Below, one piece after another: positions 1-10,255 of a stretch of DNA of 64,000 bases (within the stretch, counting starts at the first letter, position 1; the number at the start of each line of letters is the position of its first letter). The DNA is from Ehretia macrophylla (lineage: Eukaryota > Streptophyta > Magnoliopsida > Boraginales > Ehretiaceae). The stretch spans positions 45,729,851-45,793,850 of the forward strand of contig CM075782.1 of the NCBI GenBank assembly GCA_037974665.1. The letters are read 5' to 3'. The notes below the pieces were generated by a model. The model was given only the letters and a program-made list of their open reading frames with translations, was not told where the DNA came from and made no database searches. Made by a program: the position numbers and the translations under genes.

Positions 1-2330
1 TGGAAGTGCCTGCGCTTCTGATTTACCGGATAGTGATTCGGGTCGGCATTCAGGTGATGCTCAATCACTCCCGGGTCAATACCTATCATGTCAGAGGCAG
101 ACCATGCAAATATGTGTTCATTTTTCAGAAGAAATTGGCTTATACCTTTCTTGAGGTCGGCAGAGAGTTCACTTCCGATTTTTGCTCTCTTTATTTCATC
201 GGAGAGTTCCACCTCTTGTAGGTCTTTAGCCGGGCTGCCTCTCTTAGCGTCCGTCTTCTCCTCGGGTAAATCTGGTCCCCAACCAACCTGATATTTAGGT
301 CGGAGGGAGTTTTTATAACATTCCCGAGCTGAGAGCTGGGCTTCGCGAATGGTGGTCGTGTCGGCCGGGGTCGGGAATTTCAGGGCCTGGTGGTAAGTTG
401 AAGGGACAGCCCTGAAATAATTAAGTGCCACCCGACCTAAAATCCCATTGTAAGTGGAATTGCAATCCATCACAATGAAGTTGGCTTGCATCGAAACCCG
501 CTTATCTCTATCTTCCAGCTTCAGCGGGATGTTGATGACCCCTTCGGCTCGGTGGGCTTGCCCGGTGAAACCAGCTAAAGTGCCCTTTAATGGCCCGAGT
601 CGGCTCCTGTCCAACCCCATCTGCTCAAAAGCGCTAAAGAATAAGACTTCTGCTGAGCTCCCGGTGTCCACTATTAGCCTCTTCACGGTGAAGTTGGCTA
701 TTTCAGCGCTGATCACCAGTGGGTCGTCATGGGGTAATATCACCCCCTCTAAGTCTTCTGAGGAAAATGTGAGCTTCTCCATCTCCGGGGTCGGACCCCA
801 CACTGGTCCATATTTCCTCCCAGCCCGAACATAACCCTTCTTGCCTGCCGAGGTCTCCCCACCCGATGCCAATCCTCTTGCAATGGTCTCAATCACAGCC
901 AAACGTCCACCCCCAGCCTGGCGCCTGGGTAGACTCCTCTCTATATCTCTTTGATCGTGATTCCGGGTTGGCTGCTGATCTACGTACCTCCGGAGATGAC
1001 CTTGGGCTATTAGTGCCTCGATCTCCTATTTTAAATCTTTGCATTCCTTAGTGGTATGGCCGTAGTCCATATGATAGCGACAATACTTAGTCCTATTACG
1101 CTTCTCAGGTCGGCCTTTCATCTTTGGAGCTGAAGGCAGTTGGTTCTGGTACTGGATCTCCATCAGGATCTGCTCCCTTGTGGTGTTAAGGGGAGTGAAC
1201 ATAGTGAATCGGGGGTTCTGCTTCGGCTGATGAGGCTGCTTACTTTGGTCGTTTTGGACTTTACCCCCAGGTTGGGCTCGGGAGGTCTCTCCCTTCTTAC
1301 TGGCTTCCTTCTCCTTGTCATCATCCTTTTTCGCCTGATAGATTTCTTTTGAGTGTATGTACCCTTCTGCTCATACCATCAACTCGGCTACAGTATCCAC
1401 GGGGTCAATAGCCAAGGATGATGTAAGAGGGCCCGACCTGAGCCCACTCTGGTAAGCCATCAATGCCATGGAGTCCTCCAGGTTGGGGATTCTGAGGGAC
1501 TCTTCATTGAATCTAGTTGTGTAAGCCCTCAAACGTTCCCATCTATGCTGCTTCACCAACAGCAATGTAGAAGTGTGGCGGGTGGCGCGTCGGCTTCCTG
1601 CGAAGCAGGATAGGAAAGCGTCAGCCAACTGATGAAAACTTGTAATAGAACCGGGACGAAGTTTTTAGAACCAGTCCAAGGCATTACCAACCAGGGTGGT
1701 CGGGAATCTCTTCATCTTCATGAGGTCGGACATGTCATGCAGGGTCATGTAGTGGTCAAAGTTGAGCAAGTGGCTGGCTGGGTTGCCGTCCCCATTGTAG
1801 ACTGCCAAGTTGGGTATCCGGTTACCGATGGGTAGTGGCGTTGCCAGTACCTCGGTTGATAAGGGGCTTACGCCGAGCTGGTTAGTGACCTTGGCTATGG
1901 CAGCCGCGATCTTGGCCTGCTCGGGGTCGGCTTGAGCCACCCTTTTACCTCTCGCCTCCTCGGGTCTCGCCATCGGCTCTAGGAAGCCTTCTTCGTCTTG
2001 CGTCCGTTTTTGCCTTAGGGCTGGGATGCGAAAATGTGGACGCGCGGACCACGGCGTAGCTGCTTGCGGAGCCAAGGGGTCCTCAACTAGCTGGGCTACC
2101 TGCTCCTTAAGTTCCTCAAACATCCTCAGCATCATCCTTATCTCCGGTGACAGGCTGGAGCTGAGGTCTCCATCTGTCGTGGGGTTGGTTTGGGTGGCTA
2201 AATGTATACGTTGGCTCGTTCCAACGTCGGCTTGTGTTAGGTTTTGGCTAGACACCTGCGTGGTTTCGAGGTCCCTATCCAGGTTGTACGAATCCTCTAC
2301 CGGTGCGCTGTGGCTTCTCGTTTGTACCAT
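1..2330 (-). pseudogene. gag-protease of Tat copy A, interrupted
   Basis: Minus-strand polyprotein beginning at ATG 2330. It codes the Gag capsid region, a zinc knuckle of the form C-x2-H-x4-H-x4-C (near 1040-1085), and an aspartic protease with the active-site word DTGSS (near 655-672), followed by the linker toward reverse transcriptase at the window edge. In-frame stops occur, for example TAA just after the ALDWF motif near 1664, where copy C reads a glutamine, and TAG at about 1371. Gag packages the RNA and the protease matures the polyprotein; this copy could not make either whole. Plus-strand reading frames over this stretch are shadows. Confidence 0.9.
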
Positions 2331-2378
2331 GGTGGTTTCTCAATGAGTGGTGAGAAGAGTGATAGGAAGAACTTGGGT

Positions 2379-2397
2379 TTCCCACAGACGGCGCCAA
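2379..2397 (-). other. Primer-binding site of copy A
   Basis: Directly downstream of the LTR on the minus strand is TTTGGCGCCGTCTGTGGG, the position and form of a tRNA primer-binding site. The same word, with small changes, follows the 5' LTRs of copies B and C. I did not assign the tRNA. Confidence 0.75.
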
Positions 2398-2399
2398 AC

Positions 2400-2875
2400 T
2401 GTCGAGGTCGGAATCTCAACGTTGATGTTGGGAGCTACTCCTGCCGAGCTGAAAATCTGGGTCGGCTTCTCGACCTGAATTTTTGGGTCGGCTACCTGAC
2501 CTGCGCAAGGAAAAAAAAGAAAAAGGGGGGGTGATGACCCAGATTTTCTCTTCGGGTGTGCGAATGATTAGTATGTCCGAGCTGAAGAAGTAGCTGAGAG
2601 CATTTAATGACGAATTACCTCAGAAGTGAAGGGGTGGAGCTCTATTTATACTAAATTCGGACCTGACAGCATTTAATACGGTGCAGCTTTATATCCTATC
2701 AGGGCTTTATGTCCTATTAGGACAGCTGTTTGCCGAGGTCGGGGTTTTCCTGGGTCGGGGTGAGGTTGAATCAGCATCCAGGTTGGGCATTAGTTGAATG
2801 TGCTGGGCTTGGCTCGGATTAGCCCGTCTCGGCTCGGAGTGGGCATCATACCTCAACTCAGGGTCCTCCTCGTCA
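2400..2875 (-). repeat. 5' LTR of copy A
   Basis: A 476-bp LTR. In the element's orientation it starts TGACGAGGAGGAC (at 2875) and ends CCTCGACA (at 2400), matching the LTR termini of copies B and C. A TATAAATA box reads on the minus strand at 2643-2650, at the same relative place as in the other LTRs. The partner LTR is outside the window. Confidence 0.9.
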
Positions 2876-2931
2876 AATACTATTTTAATTTATTTGTAGT
2901 TACTTTGCAACGCAAAAACTTTTTAAAGGAA

Positions 2932-3112
2932 GTTTTGGTGCATCGGTAAAGTTGTCACTGTGTGACTTGGAGGTACGGGTTTGAGTCGTGAAAATAGTTT
3001 CTTGCAGAATACAAGGTAAGACTGTATATAATAGACTTCAAACTGGGTCTTATCCTTCCTTAGACCCGTGTATGACGAAAGTTTTGTGTACTAACTTGCG
3101 ATGTGATGCTTT
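2932..3112 (+). mobile_element. Au-like SINE
   Basis: A tRNA-derived short interspersed element of the Au family found across flowering plants. The A-box region reads TTGGTGCATCGGTAAAGTTG and the B box GTACGGGTTTGAGTC (2973-2987), followed by the family body (CTTGCAGAATACAAGGTAAG, then AATAGACTTC) and a degraded tail near 3100. It sits between Tat copies A and B. Assignment rests on memory of the Au consensus, not a search. Confidence 0.72.
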
Positions 3113-3705
3113 TCGGCTTTCGCTAGTCCATTCTCTTTTTTCATTCTGACATGCTAAAAACTTTAGGCTAATTTTCTCCAAAAATACCCAGCATCCAAAT
3201 TTTTTGTAGTGCGTCTACGTAAGTGTAAAATCATTGTGGGCTTGCTTGAACCACTCTACTTATTGGATCGTCAACTACAAACTATTTAAACCGTTAGGAA
3301 CTTACAAGATCACTTATACAATGTTTCTATTTGCTTTTTTGAAAGCAAGAGAAGAATGGGAGAGATTAAGAAATTCCTCTCTTCTTTTGAATGAGAAAAA
3401 AATTAAATGAAGGGATTGGAATATACGCATCGGTTGCATAAATAACGAGTGAATATAAAAGTAATTTTATAGGTTGTCCATATCTTTCTTTTTTCTTTTC
3501 TGATCCTAACATGGCTAATAAATGATTCTTGTCCCTTTGTTTTTTTTTCGTTATTACTAGTAAATCCTTTCATTTTCCTTTATTAAAAAAATTTGAGTTT
3601 TATAAATATGTAAAATATTCATTTAAAGAAATAAACTCTTTTCTGGGATGAAATAAAAGAGATGTAAAGACTCTAATTTTAAAGCAAAGAGAGAGTTATT
3701 ATTAG
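3113..3705. other. AT-rich spacer between copies A and B
   Basis: About 590 bases of AT-rich DNA with no convincing reading frame, RNA gene or repeat structure that I can identify. Confidence 0.6.
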
Positions 3706-3710
3706 ACTCA
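3706..3710. other. Target-site duplication of copy B, left (ACTCA)
   Basis: The five bases ACTCA before the 5' LTR recur exactly at 13536-13540 after the 3' LTR. A 5-bp duplication is normal for Ty3/gypsy integrase and fixes the element's ends. Confidence 0.92.
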
Positions 3711-4205
3711 TAACGAGGGGGATCCCGAGCTGATGTGAATTACCCACACCGAGCTCGAGGCGAGATACACCCGAGCTAAGGCCAACCCAAGCCAAGGCCA
3801 ATTTGTTCAGCTAATGTCCAACCTGGATATTGATTCGACCTCACCCCAACCCAGGAAAACCCCGACCTCGACAAACAGCTGTTCTGATGGGACATAAAGC
3901 CCTAATAGGACATAAAGCTGCAACACATTAAATGCTGTCAGGTCCAAATTTAGTATAAATAGAGCTTCATCCCTTCATTTCTAAGGTAACTGCTTATTAA
4001 ATGCTCTCAGCTACCTCGCCAGCTCGGACATACTAATCATTCGCACGCCCGAGGGGAAAATCCGGGTCATCACCCTGCCTTTTCCTTCCCTTTCCTTGTG
4101 CAGATTGAGTGGCCAACCTGAAAGTTCAACTCGGAGGCCGACCTGAAAGTCCAGCTTGGCAAGCGAAGCTGCCCAACCTCAATTGTGAGATTTCCAACCT
4201 CGACA
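3711..4205 (+). repeat. 5' LTR of copy B
   Basis: 495 bp, starting TAACGAGG (the canonical TG mutated to TA) and ending CCTCGACA. TATAAATA lies at 3954-3961. Two ~25-bp direct units (GGCCAACCTGAAAGTTCAAC and relatives) lie at 4111-4160. It carries an 18-bp segment (second GGACATAAAGC) that is missing from the 3' LTR. Confidence 0.95.
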
Positions 4206-4206
4206 G

Positions 4207-4224
4207 TTTGGCGCCGTTTGTAGG
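4207..4224 (+). other. Primer-binding site of copy B
   Basis: TTTGGCGCCGTTTGTAGG begins one base after the LTR. It corresponds to the site in copies A and C with two or three changes. Confidence 0.75.
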
Positions 4225-4271
4225 AACGAGTTCTTTCTATCACTCTTCTCACCACTCACTGAGAAATCATC

Positions 4272-7200
4272 ATGATACAAACCAGAAGCCACAACGCACC
4301 GGAAGAGGACTCGCCCAACCCGGACGAGGACCTCGAAACCATGCAAGTGTCTAGCCAAGATCCAACCCAAACCGACGTTAGAATGAGCCAACGTATATAT
4401 TTAGCCTCAGAAACCAACCCCTCTACAGATGGAGACCTCAATTCCAGCCTGTCATCGGAAATGAGGATGATACTCGGGATATTCCAGGAATTAAAGGAGC
4501 AGGTAGCCCGGCTAGCAGCGGAACCCCCAGTTCCACAAGCAACTATGCCGCGGCCCGCGCGTCCACAGTTTCGCATTCCAGCCCCGAGGCGAACCTGAGC
4601 GCAAGATGGAGAAGGCTCTTTGGAGCCGGAGGCGAAACTAGCGGAGGCGAGAGGCAAAAAAGAGGCCCATGCCGACCCCGAGCAGGCTAAGACCGCGGCT
4701 GCCATATCCAAGGTCATGAACCAGCTCGGCGTAAGCCCACTCTTGCCCGAGGTACTGGCAATGCCATTGCCCACCGGTAACCGGATGCCCAACCTAGCAA
4801 TCTACAATGGGGACGGAGACCCAACCAGCCACCTACTCAACTTTGATCACCATATGACTCTGCATGATATGACCGACCTAATGAAGACGAAGACATTTCC
4901 GACCACCCTAGTTGGCAATGCCTTGGACTAGTTCCAAAAACTTCGTCCTGGCTCTATTGCAAGTTTTCATCAGTTGGCTGAGGCTTTCCTATCCTGCTTC
5001 GCGGGAAGCTGACGCGCCACCTGCCATACTTCTACATTGTTGTTGGTGAAGCAGCATAGAGGGAAAAGTTTGAGGGCTTACACAGCCCAATTCAATAAAG
5101 AGTCGCTCAGAATCCCTAACCTAAAGGAATCCATGGCGTTAATAGCTTACCAAAGCGGGCTCAGGTCGGGTCCCCTCACATCCTCCTTGGCCATCGACCC
5201 CGTGAATACTGTAGTCGAGCTGATGGTACGGGCAGAAGGGTACATACACTCAGAGAAAATTCATCAAGCGAATAGGGACGATGATAAAGAGAAGGAAGCC
5301 GGTAAGAAGGGAAAGACCTCCCGAGGCTAACCTGGGGGTAAGACCCAAAATGACTGAGGCAAGCAGCCTCAGTAACCAAAGCAGAACCCTCGGTTCACCA
5401 TGTTCACTCCCCTCAACACCTCAAGGGAGAAGATCCTGATGGAGATCCAGCACAAAAACCATCTACCTCCAGCGCCGAGGATGATAGGCCGACCTGAGAA
5501 GTGCAATAAGACCAAGTATTGCCGCTACCATATGGATTATGGCCACACCACCGAGGAGTGCAAAGATTTGAAACAAGAGATCAAAGCACTGATAGCCCGG
5601 GGCCACCTCCGGAGGTACGTAGATCAACAGCCGACCCAGAGTCACGATCAGAGGGATAGAGAGAGAAGTCCACCCAGGCGCCAGGCTGGGGGCGGATGTT
5701 TGGCTGTGATTGAGACCATCGCGGGAGGGCTGGCGTCAGGTGGGATGACCTTGGCTGGTAGGAAGGGTTATGTTCAGGCTGAAAGGGAATGTGGGCCGGC
5801 GCGGGGGCCGGTTCCGGAGGTGGAGGGGCTCACTTTCTCCTCAGAAGACTTATAGGGTGTGATATTGTCCCATGACGACCTACTGGTGATCAGCGCTGAA
5901 ATAGCCAACTTCACCGTGAAGAGGCTGATGGTGGACACCGGGAGCTCGGTAGAAGTCCTATTCCTAAAAGTATTTGAGCAGATGGGATTGGACAGGAGTC
6001 GCCTCAGACTATTGAGGGGTACCCTGGCTGGATTTACCAGGCATGCCTACCGAACCGAAGGGGTCATTAACCTCCCACTGAAACTGGAAGACGGAGACAA
6101 GCGGGTTTCGATGCAGGCCAACTTCATTGTGATGGATTGCAACTCCACTTACAATGGGATCTTGGGTCGGGTGGCACTCAATCATTTCAGGGTCGTTCCT
6201 TCAACTTACCACCAGGCCTTGAAATTCCCGACCCTGGCCGGTACGGCCACTATCCGAGGAGCCCAGCTCTCAGCTCAAGAATGTTATGAAAACTCTCTCC
6301 GACCCAAATATCAAGTTGGCTGGGGGCCAGATTTACCCGAGGAGAAGAGGGATGTTAAGAGAGGGAGCCCGGCTGAAGACCTTTAGGAGGTGGAGCTCTC
6401 TGATGAAACAAAGAGGGCAAAGATCGGGAGTGAACTCCCCAATGACCTCAAGGAAGGTATAAGCCAATTTCTTTTGAAAAATGAACACATATTTGCATGG
6501 TCTGCCTTTGACACTTCCATTATAATAAGCAACAAATCATAGCAGAAGAGGTGGATAAGTTGGTAGACGCCGGCCACATAAAGGAAATCCAATACCCAAC
6601 TTGATTATCCAACGTGGTACTAGTGACCAAGTCCTCAGGCGGATGGAGATTGTGAATTGACTTCACCGACCTTAATAAAGCTTGCCCCAATGACTGCTTT
6701 CCCCTACCTCAGATTGATTAGATGGTGGATGCCACCTCCGGATTCGAGCTACTCTATTTCATTGATGCCTTCAAAGGCTATAACCAAATCAAGATGGTTC
6801 CCGGAGACAAAGAAAAGACTGTCTTCACCACCGATAAAGGTCTCTACTACTATGAGGTCATGCCTTTTGGCCTCAAGAATGCTGGAGCTACCTATACTCA
6901 GATGGTGAACAAGGTTTTCAAAAATCAAATTGGCCAAAATATGGAAATATATATAGATGACATGTTGGTCAAGAGTAGAAGGGCGGAAGACCATGTAGCC
7001 AACCTGGCTGAAGCCTTCGCCGTAATGGAGCACTTTGGGATAAAGCTAAACCCGAAAAAATACGCATTCAGCGCCAAGGCAGAAAAGTTTTTGGGTTTCA
7101 TGGTCACATCCCGGGGAATAGAAGCCAACCCGAAAAAGGTTTAGGTGGTGCTTGACCTAGCGCCGTCGACCTGTGTGAAGGACATCCAGGTGCTCGCGGG

Positions 7201-9478
7201 CAAGGTCATGGCGTTGAGCAGATTCATGTCCAGGTCGGCCAACAAGTATGCTCCTCTGTTCAAAATATTAAGGAATCCTAAAAACTTTGAATGGACTACA
7301 GAATGCCAGAATTCCCTCCAAGAGCTGAAAATGTATCTAGTTTCGCCACCCCTACTATCCTGACCTGAGGTGGGGGAAGAGCTGGTACTTTACTTGGCAT
7401 GCTCGAGGACAGCAGTGGCGGCGACACTAGTTCGCGAAGAAGGGAAGGACCAGAAATCGGTCTATTATGTCAGCAAAACCTTGCAAGGGGCCGAGGCGAG
7501 GTACTCCTCCTTGGAAAAACTCTTCATCGCGCTTATCACGGTGGCAAGAAAGCTGAAGCCATACTTTGATGCTTATCCAATTAAGGTCATGACGGATGCC
7601 CCGCTCAAGTCCATCATGCACAAGCCAGAGGCGTCAGGTAGGCTGTTGAAATGGGTAGTTGAGCTGAGTCAATTTGACATCACCTACCAGCCTAGAATAG
7701 CCATCAAAGCCCAAGCCATCGCAGACTTTGTGGTGGAATGCACTGGCTTAGCCAAGCATGACCCGGAGGATGTGTGGAAGGTCAATATGGATGGGGCCTC
7801 AGGGAAGTCTGGAAGCGGAGCCGGAATAGTCATCCTTGACCCGACCCGGCATGAGCACCGATATTCCCTCAAGTTCGCCTTCTCGGCTTCAAACAATGAA
7901 GCTGAGTATGAAGCAGTGATAGCGGGATTGAAAATTGCGGCTCAGCTCGGGGCGCAAACAGTTGACCTGAGCACTGACTCTCAATTGGTTGCTAGTCAGA
8001 TATCAGGAGAGTTCGAAGCCAAGGACAATACAATGTTAGCCTACCTCAACAAAGTAAAGGATTTGACCTCAGGGCTCAAGAGGCTCACGGTGCAGCAAAT
8101 CCCAAGAGAGGAAAATATGAAGGCTGACACTCTATCCAGGTTGGCCTTAGGCGAGAGTCGACCTGCACTGGTCCATGTGGAAGAAGTTTCTGAACCAAGT
8201 ATCTAGCTGGGTATGCAAGCCGTAGTCGAGCTCAACTTAAGCCCAGATTGGACCAAACCAATCGTGGACTACTTGGAGGGGGGTTTGACCCCGGAGGATG
8301 AAAAGGCAGCTCAAAAACTTATGAAACAAGCCTCAAGGTTTGTCATAATAGCTGGGCAACTCTACAAGAGAGCCTACACTTGGCCTCTCTTAAAGTGTGT
8401 TGAGCCCGAGGATGGAAACTATGTACTCCGAGAGATTCATGAAGGGGTATGTGGAAACCACTTGGGTGGCAAGGCTCTGGCTTGGAAGGCATTGAGGCAA
8501 GGCTATTTCTGGCCGACCTTGGAACAAGATGCCAAAGAGTACGTAAAAAAGTGTGACACCTGCCAAATGTTCGCCAATATACAAAGAAAGCCTTCAGTAG
8601 ACCTGACAGTGATGATAAGCCCATGGTCATTCTATCAATGGGGTCTAGATATCATCAACCCATTGCCAACCAGTGTTGGCCAAAAGAAGCACGCCTTCGT
8701 AGCTGTAGACTACTTCACCAAATGGCCTGAGGCTGAAGGTGTTGCTAGAATAACAGAAAAGGTAGCTTGGGATTTCGTATGGAAAAACACCATCTGCCGA
8801 TTTGGGGTACCAAAAGTCATCATTACCAACCACGGCAAGCAATTTGACAGTGTATACTTTCGAGGCAAATGTGATGAGATCGGGATCGACCTTAGATTTT
8901 TATCTATTGCTCACCCTCAAAGTAATGGCCAAGTCGAAATGACTAACCAAATTATTTTGCAGGGACTGAAAACCAAGCTGGAGGAAGCAGAGGGTCAGTG
9001 GGCATCGATTCTTCCCTAGGTGTTGTGGGCTTAACGGACCACCACCAGCTCGACAATAGGAGAATCGCCCTTCGAGTTGACCTTCGGTACTCAAGCAGTG
9101 CTGCCAGTGGAGATCAGGTCTCCAACCAGTAGAACCCTCCACCATGATCCAGAAATAAACGGAGCCCTGATTCGTGAATAGCTCGACCTCACCGAAGAGC
9201 TCCAAGCTAAAGCTCAAATCATAATGCTGGCCAGCAAAGCTGCCATGCAAAGAGCCTTTGCCAAGCAGGTCAAGCCTAAGCCTATTAAGGTTGGTGACCT
9301 CGTACTCAGAAGGGTCATCTTTTTGCCATGCTCGGGTAACAAGCTCTCCCTGACCTGGGAGGGACCGTACGAAGTCGTGAAAGAAATCCGACTTAGAACC
9401 TTCTACCTTCGCGACAAGTACGAAAAAGCACTGAAGAATGCATGGCACTCAGAACACCTAAAATGGTATTTTGTCTAA
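4272..9478 (+). pseudogene. gag-pol polyprotein of Tat copy B, inactivated
   Basis: One long frame from ATG 4272: Gag; zinc knuckle C-x2-H-x4-H-x4-C near 5520-5560; protease with DTGSS near 5934; RT with the YIDD catalytic box near 6950; RNase H near 7370-7750; a second, archaeal-type RNase H (DG, NNEAEYE, TDSQ boxes) at about 7780-8130; integrase with the zinc HHCC region near 8420-8570 and core near 8640-8960; and a C-terminal GPY motif (WEGPYEV) near 9360. Stops include 4596, 4929, 5853, 6384, 7142, 7361 and 8204. A deletion of roughly 80 bp near 6505, relative to copy C, shifts the frame before RT. In the first RNase H the usual catalytic aspartate region reads ACSRTA, which fits the known decay of that domain in Tat elements. 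The integrase core has N where the second D of the D,D,E triad is expected. Confidence 0.93.
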
Positions 9479-9645
9479 GGCCCCGAGCCAAAATATTTTG
9501 TAACGGCCCCCGAGCCGAAATACAATATAAAGGCCCCCGAGCTGAAATCTCTTGCGATGGCCTCGAGCCCAAATATTCCATGTATAAATGGCATTACCTG
9601 CAAACGGCCCTCGAGCCGAAAATATTTTGTTGAGGCCCCGAGCCT
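9479..9645. repeat. Interspersed GGCCCCGAGCC repeats after integrase
   Basis: Six copies of a GC-rich core, GGCCC(C)CGAGC(C/T) followed by AAATA or AAATC, occur at about 25 to 50-base spacing directly after the integrase stop. The block lies between the ends of the sense pol gene and the antisense gene. It does not read as protein. Confidence 0.7.
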
Positions 9646-10255
9646 AAATACTCCATGTACAAATTCAATACAATGTATTTTGTAAATCATTGCAATGCCC
9701 GACCTGGGCCCAAGCACCTCAGCTACTTAGCTACTGCCAACTCGAATTAACGCTGTGGCCACGCTTAATTACGAGATAATGATTAAGTAAACCAGCTCGA
9801 ACTAGGTTCCAGCTTGGGTATAATCAATAACAATTTGATTAGTTTTGCTAGTTCGGATTAAAGTCCAACTCGGTGTTAGCCGGCTTCAGGTCGGTATATT
9901 AGTTTGGGTCTAAACTTGAACTCAACATTTGTCAACATTAGTTTGACCAATTTTAAATTGGACTGACGAGTCCAGGTCGGCAACGATGATAGTTGTCTGG
10001 ATTAACCAGCTCGGATTAGGATGAAAATTCATTAATCGCGTCCAGCTCGGTTCTTTATATTTAAATTAAGTTTGAATAATCCATTATATTGGTCCGACCC
10101 CACTTACTTAAGAAAAATTTGCGATGAGAAAGGTACACAAGTACGAACTCGAATAAAACACAAAATATTCATTTCATCATAATTGAAATACAAATTACAA
10201 AAAACCCGACCTGGGTGAGATTACAAGAGCCCGACCCGGGCGAGTTTCCAAAAAT
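9646..10255. other. Internal non-coding spacer of copy B
   Basis: AT-rich spacer with recurring CAGCTCGG and GGTCGG words and no supportable reading frame. It separates the convergent 3' ends of pol and the antisense ORF. Confidence 0.6.

Larger units (their letters stand above)
1..2875 (-). mobile_element. Ty3/gypsy Tat-type LTR retrotransposon, copy A (5' part only)
   Basis: This is the 5' half of a Tat-lineage gypsy element on the minus strand: LTR at 2400-2875, primer-binding site at 2379-2397, then gag and protease reading down to base 1, where the window cuts it in the region just before reverse transcriptase. It belongs to the same family as copies B (3711-13535) and C (58435 onward): the Gag N-termini (MVQTRSHSAPVEDS here) and LTR ends are nearly the same. 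Because RT, integrase and the second LTR lie outside, target duplication and completeness cannot be judged. It lies head to head with copy B, 835 bp away. Confidence 0.93.

Noticed and set aside
454..834. Plus-strand 126-residue frame in copy A
   Set aside because: It is the reverse strand of the protease-coding region of the minus-strand element.
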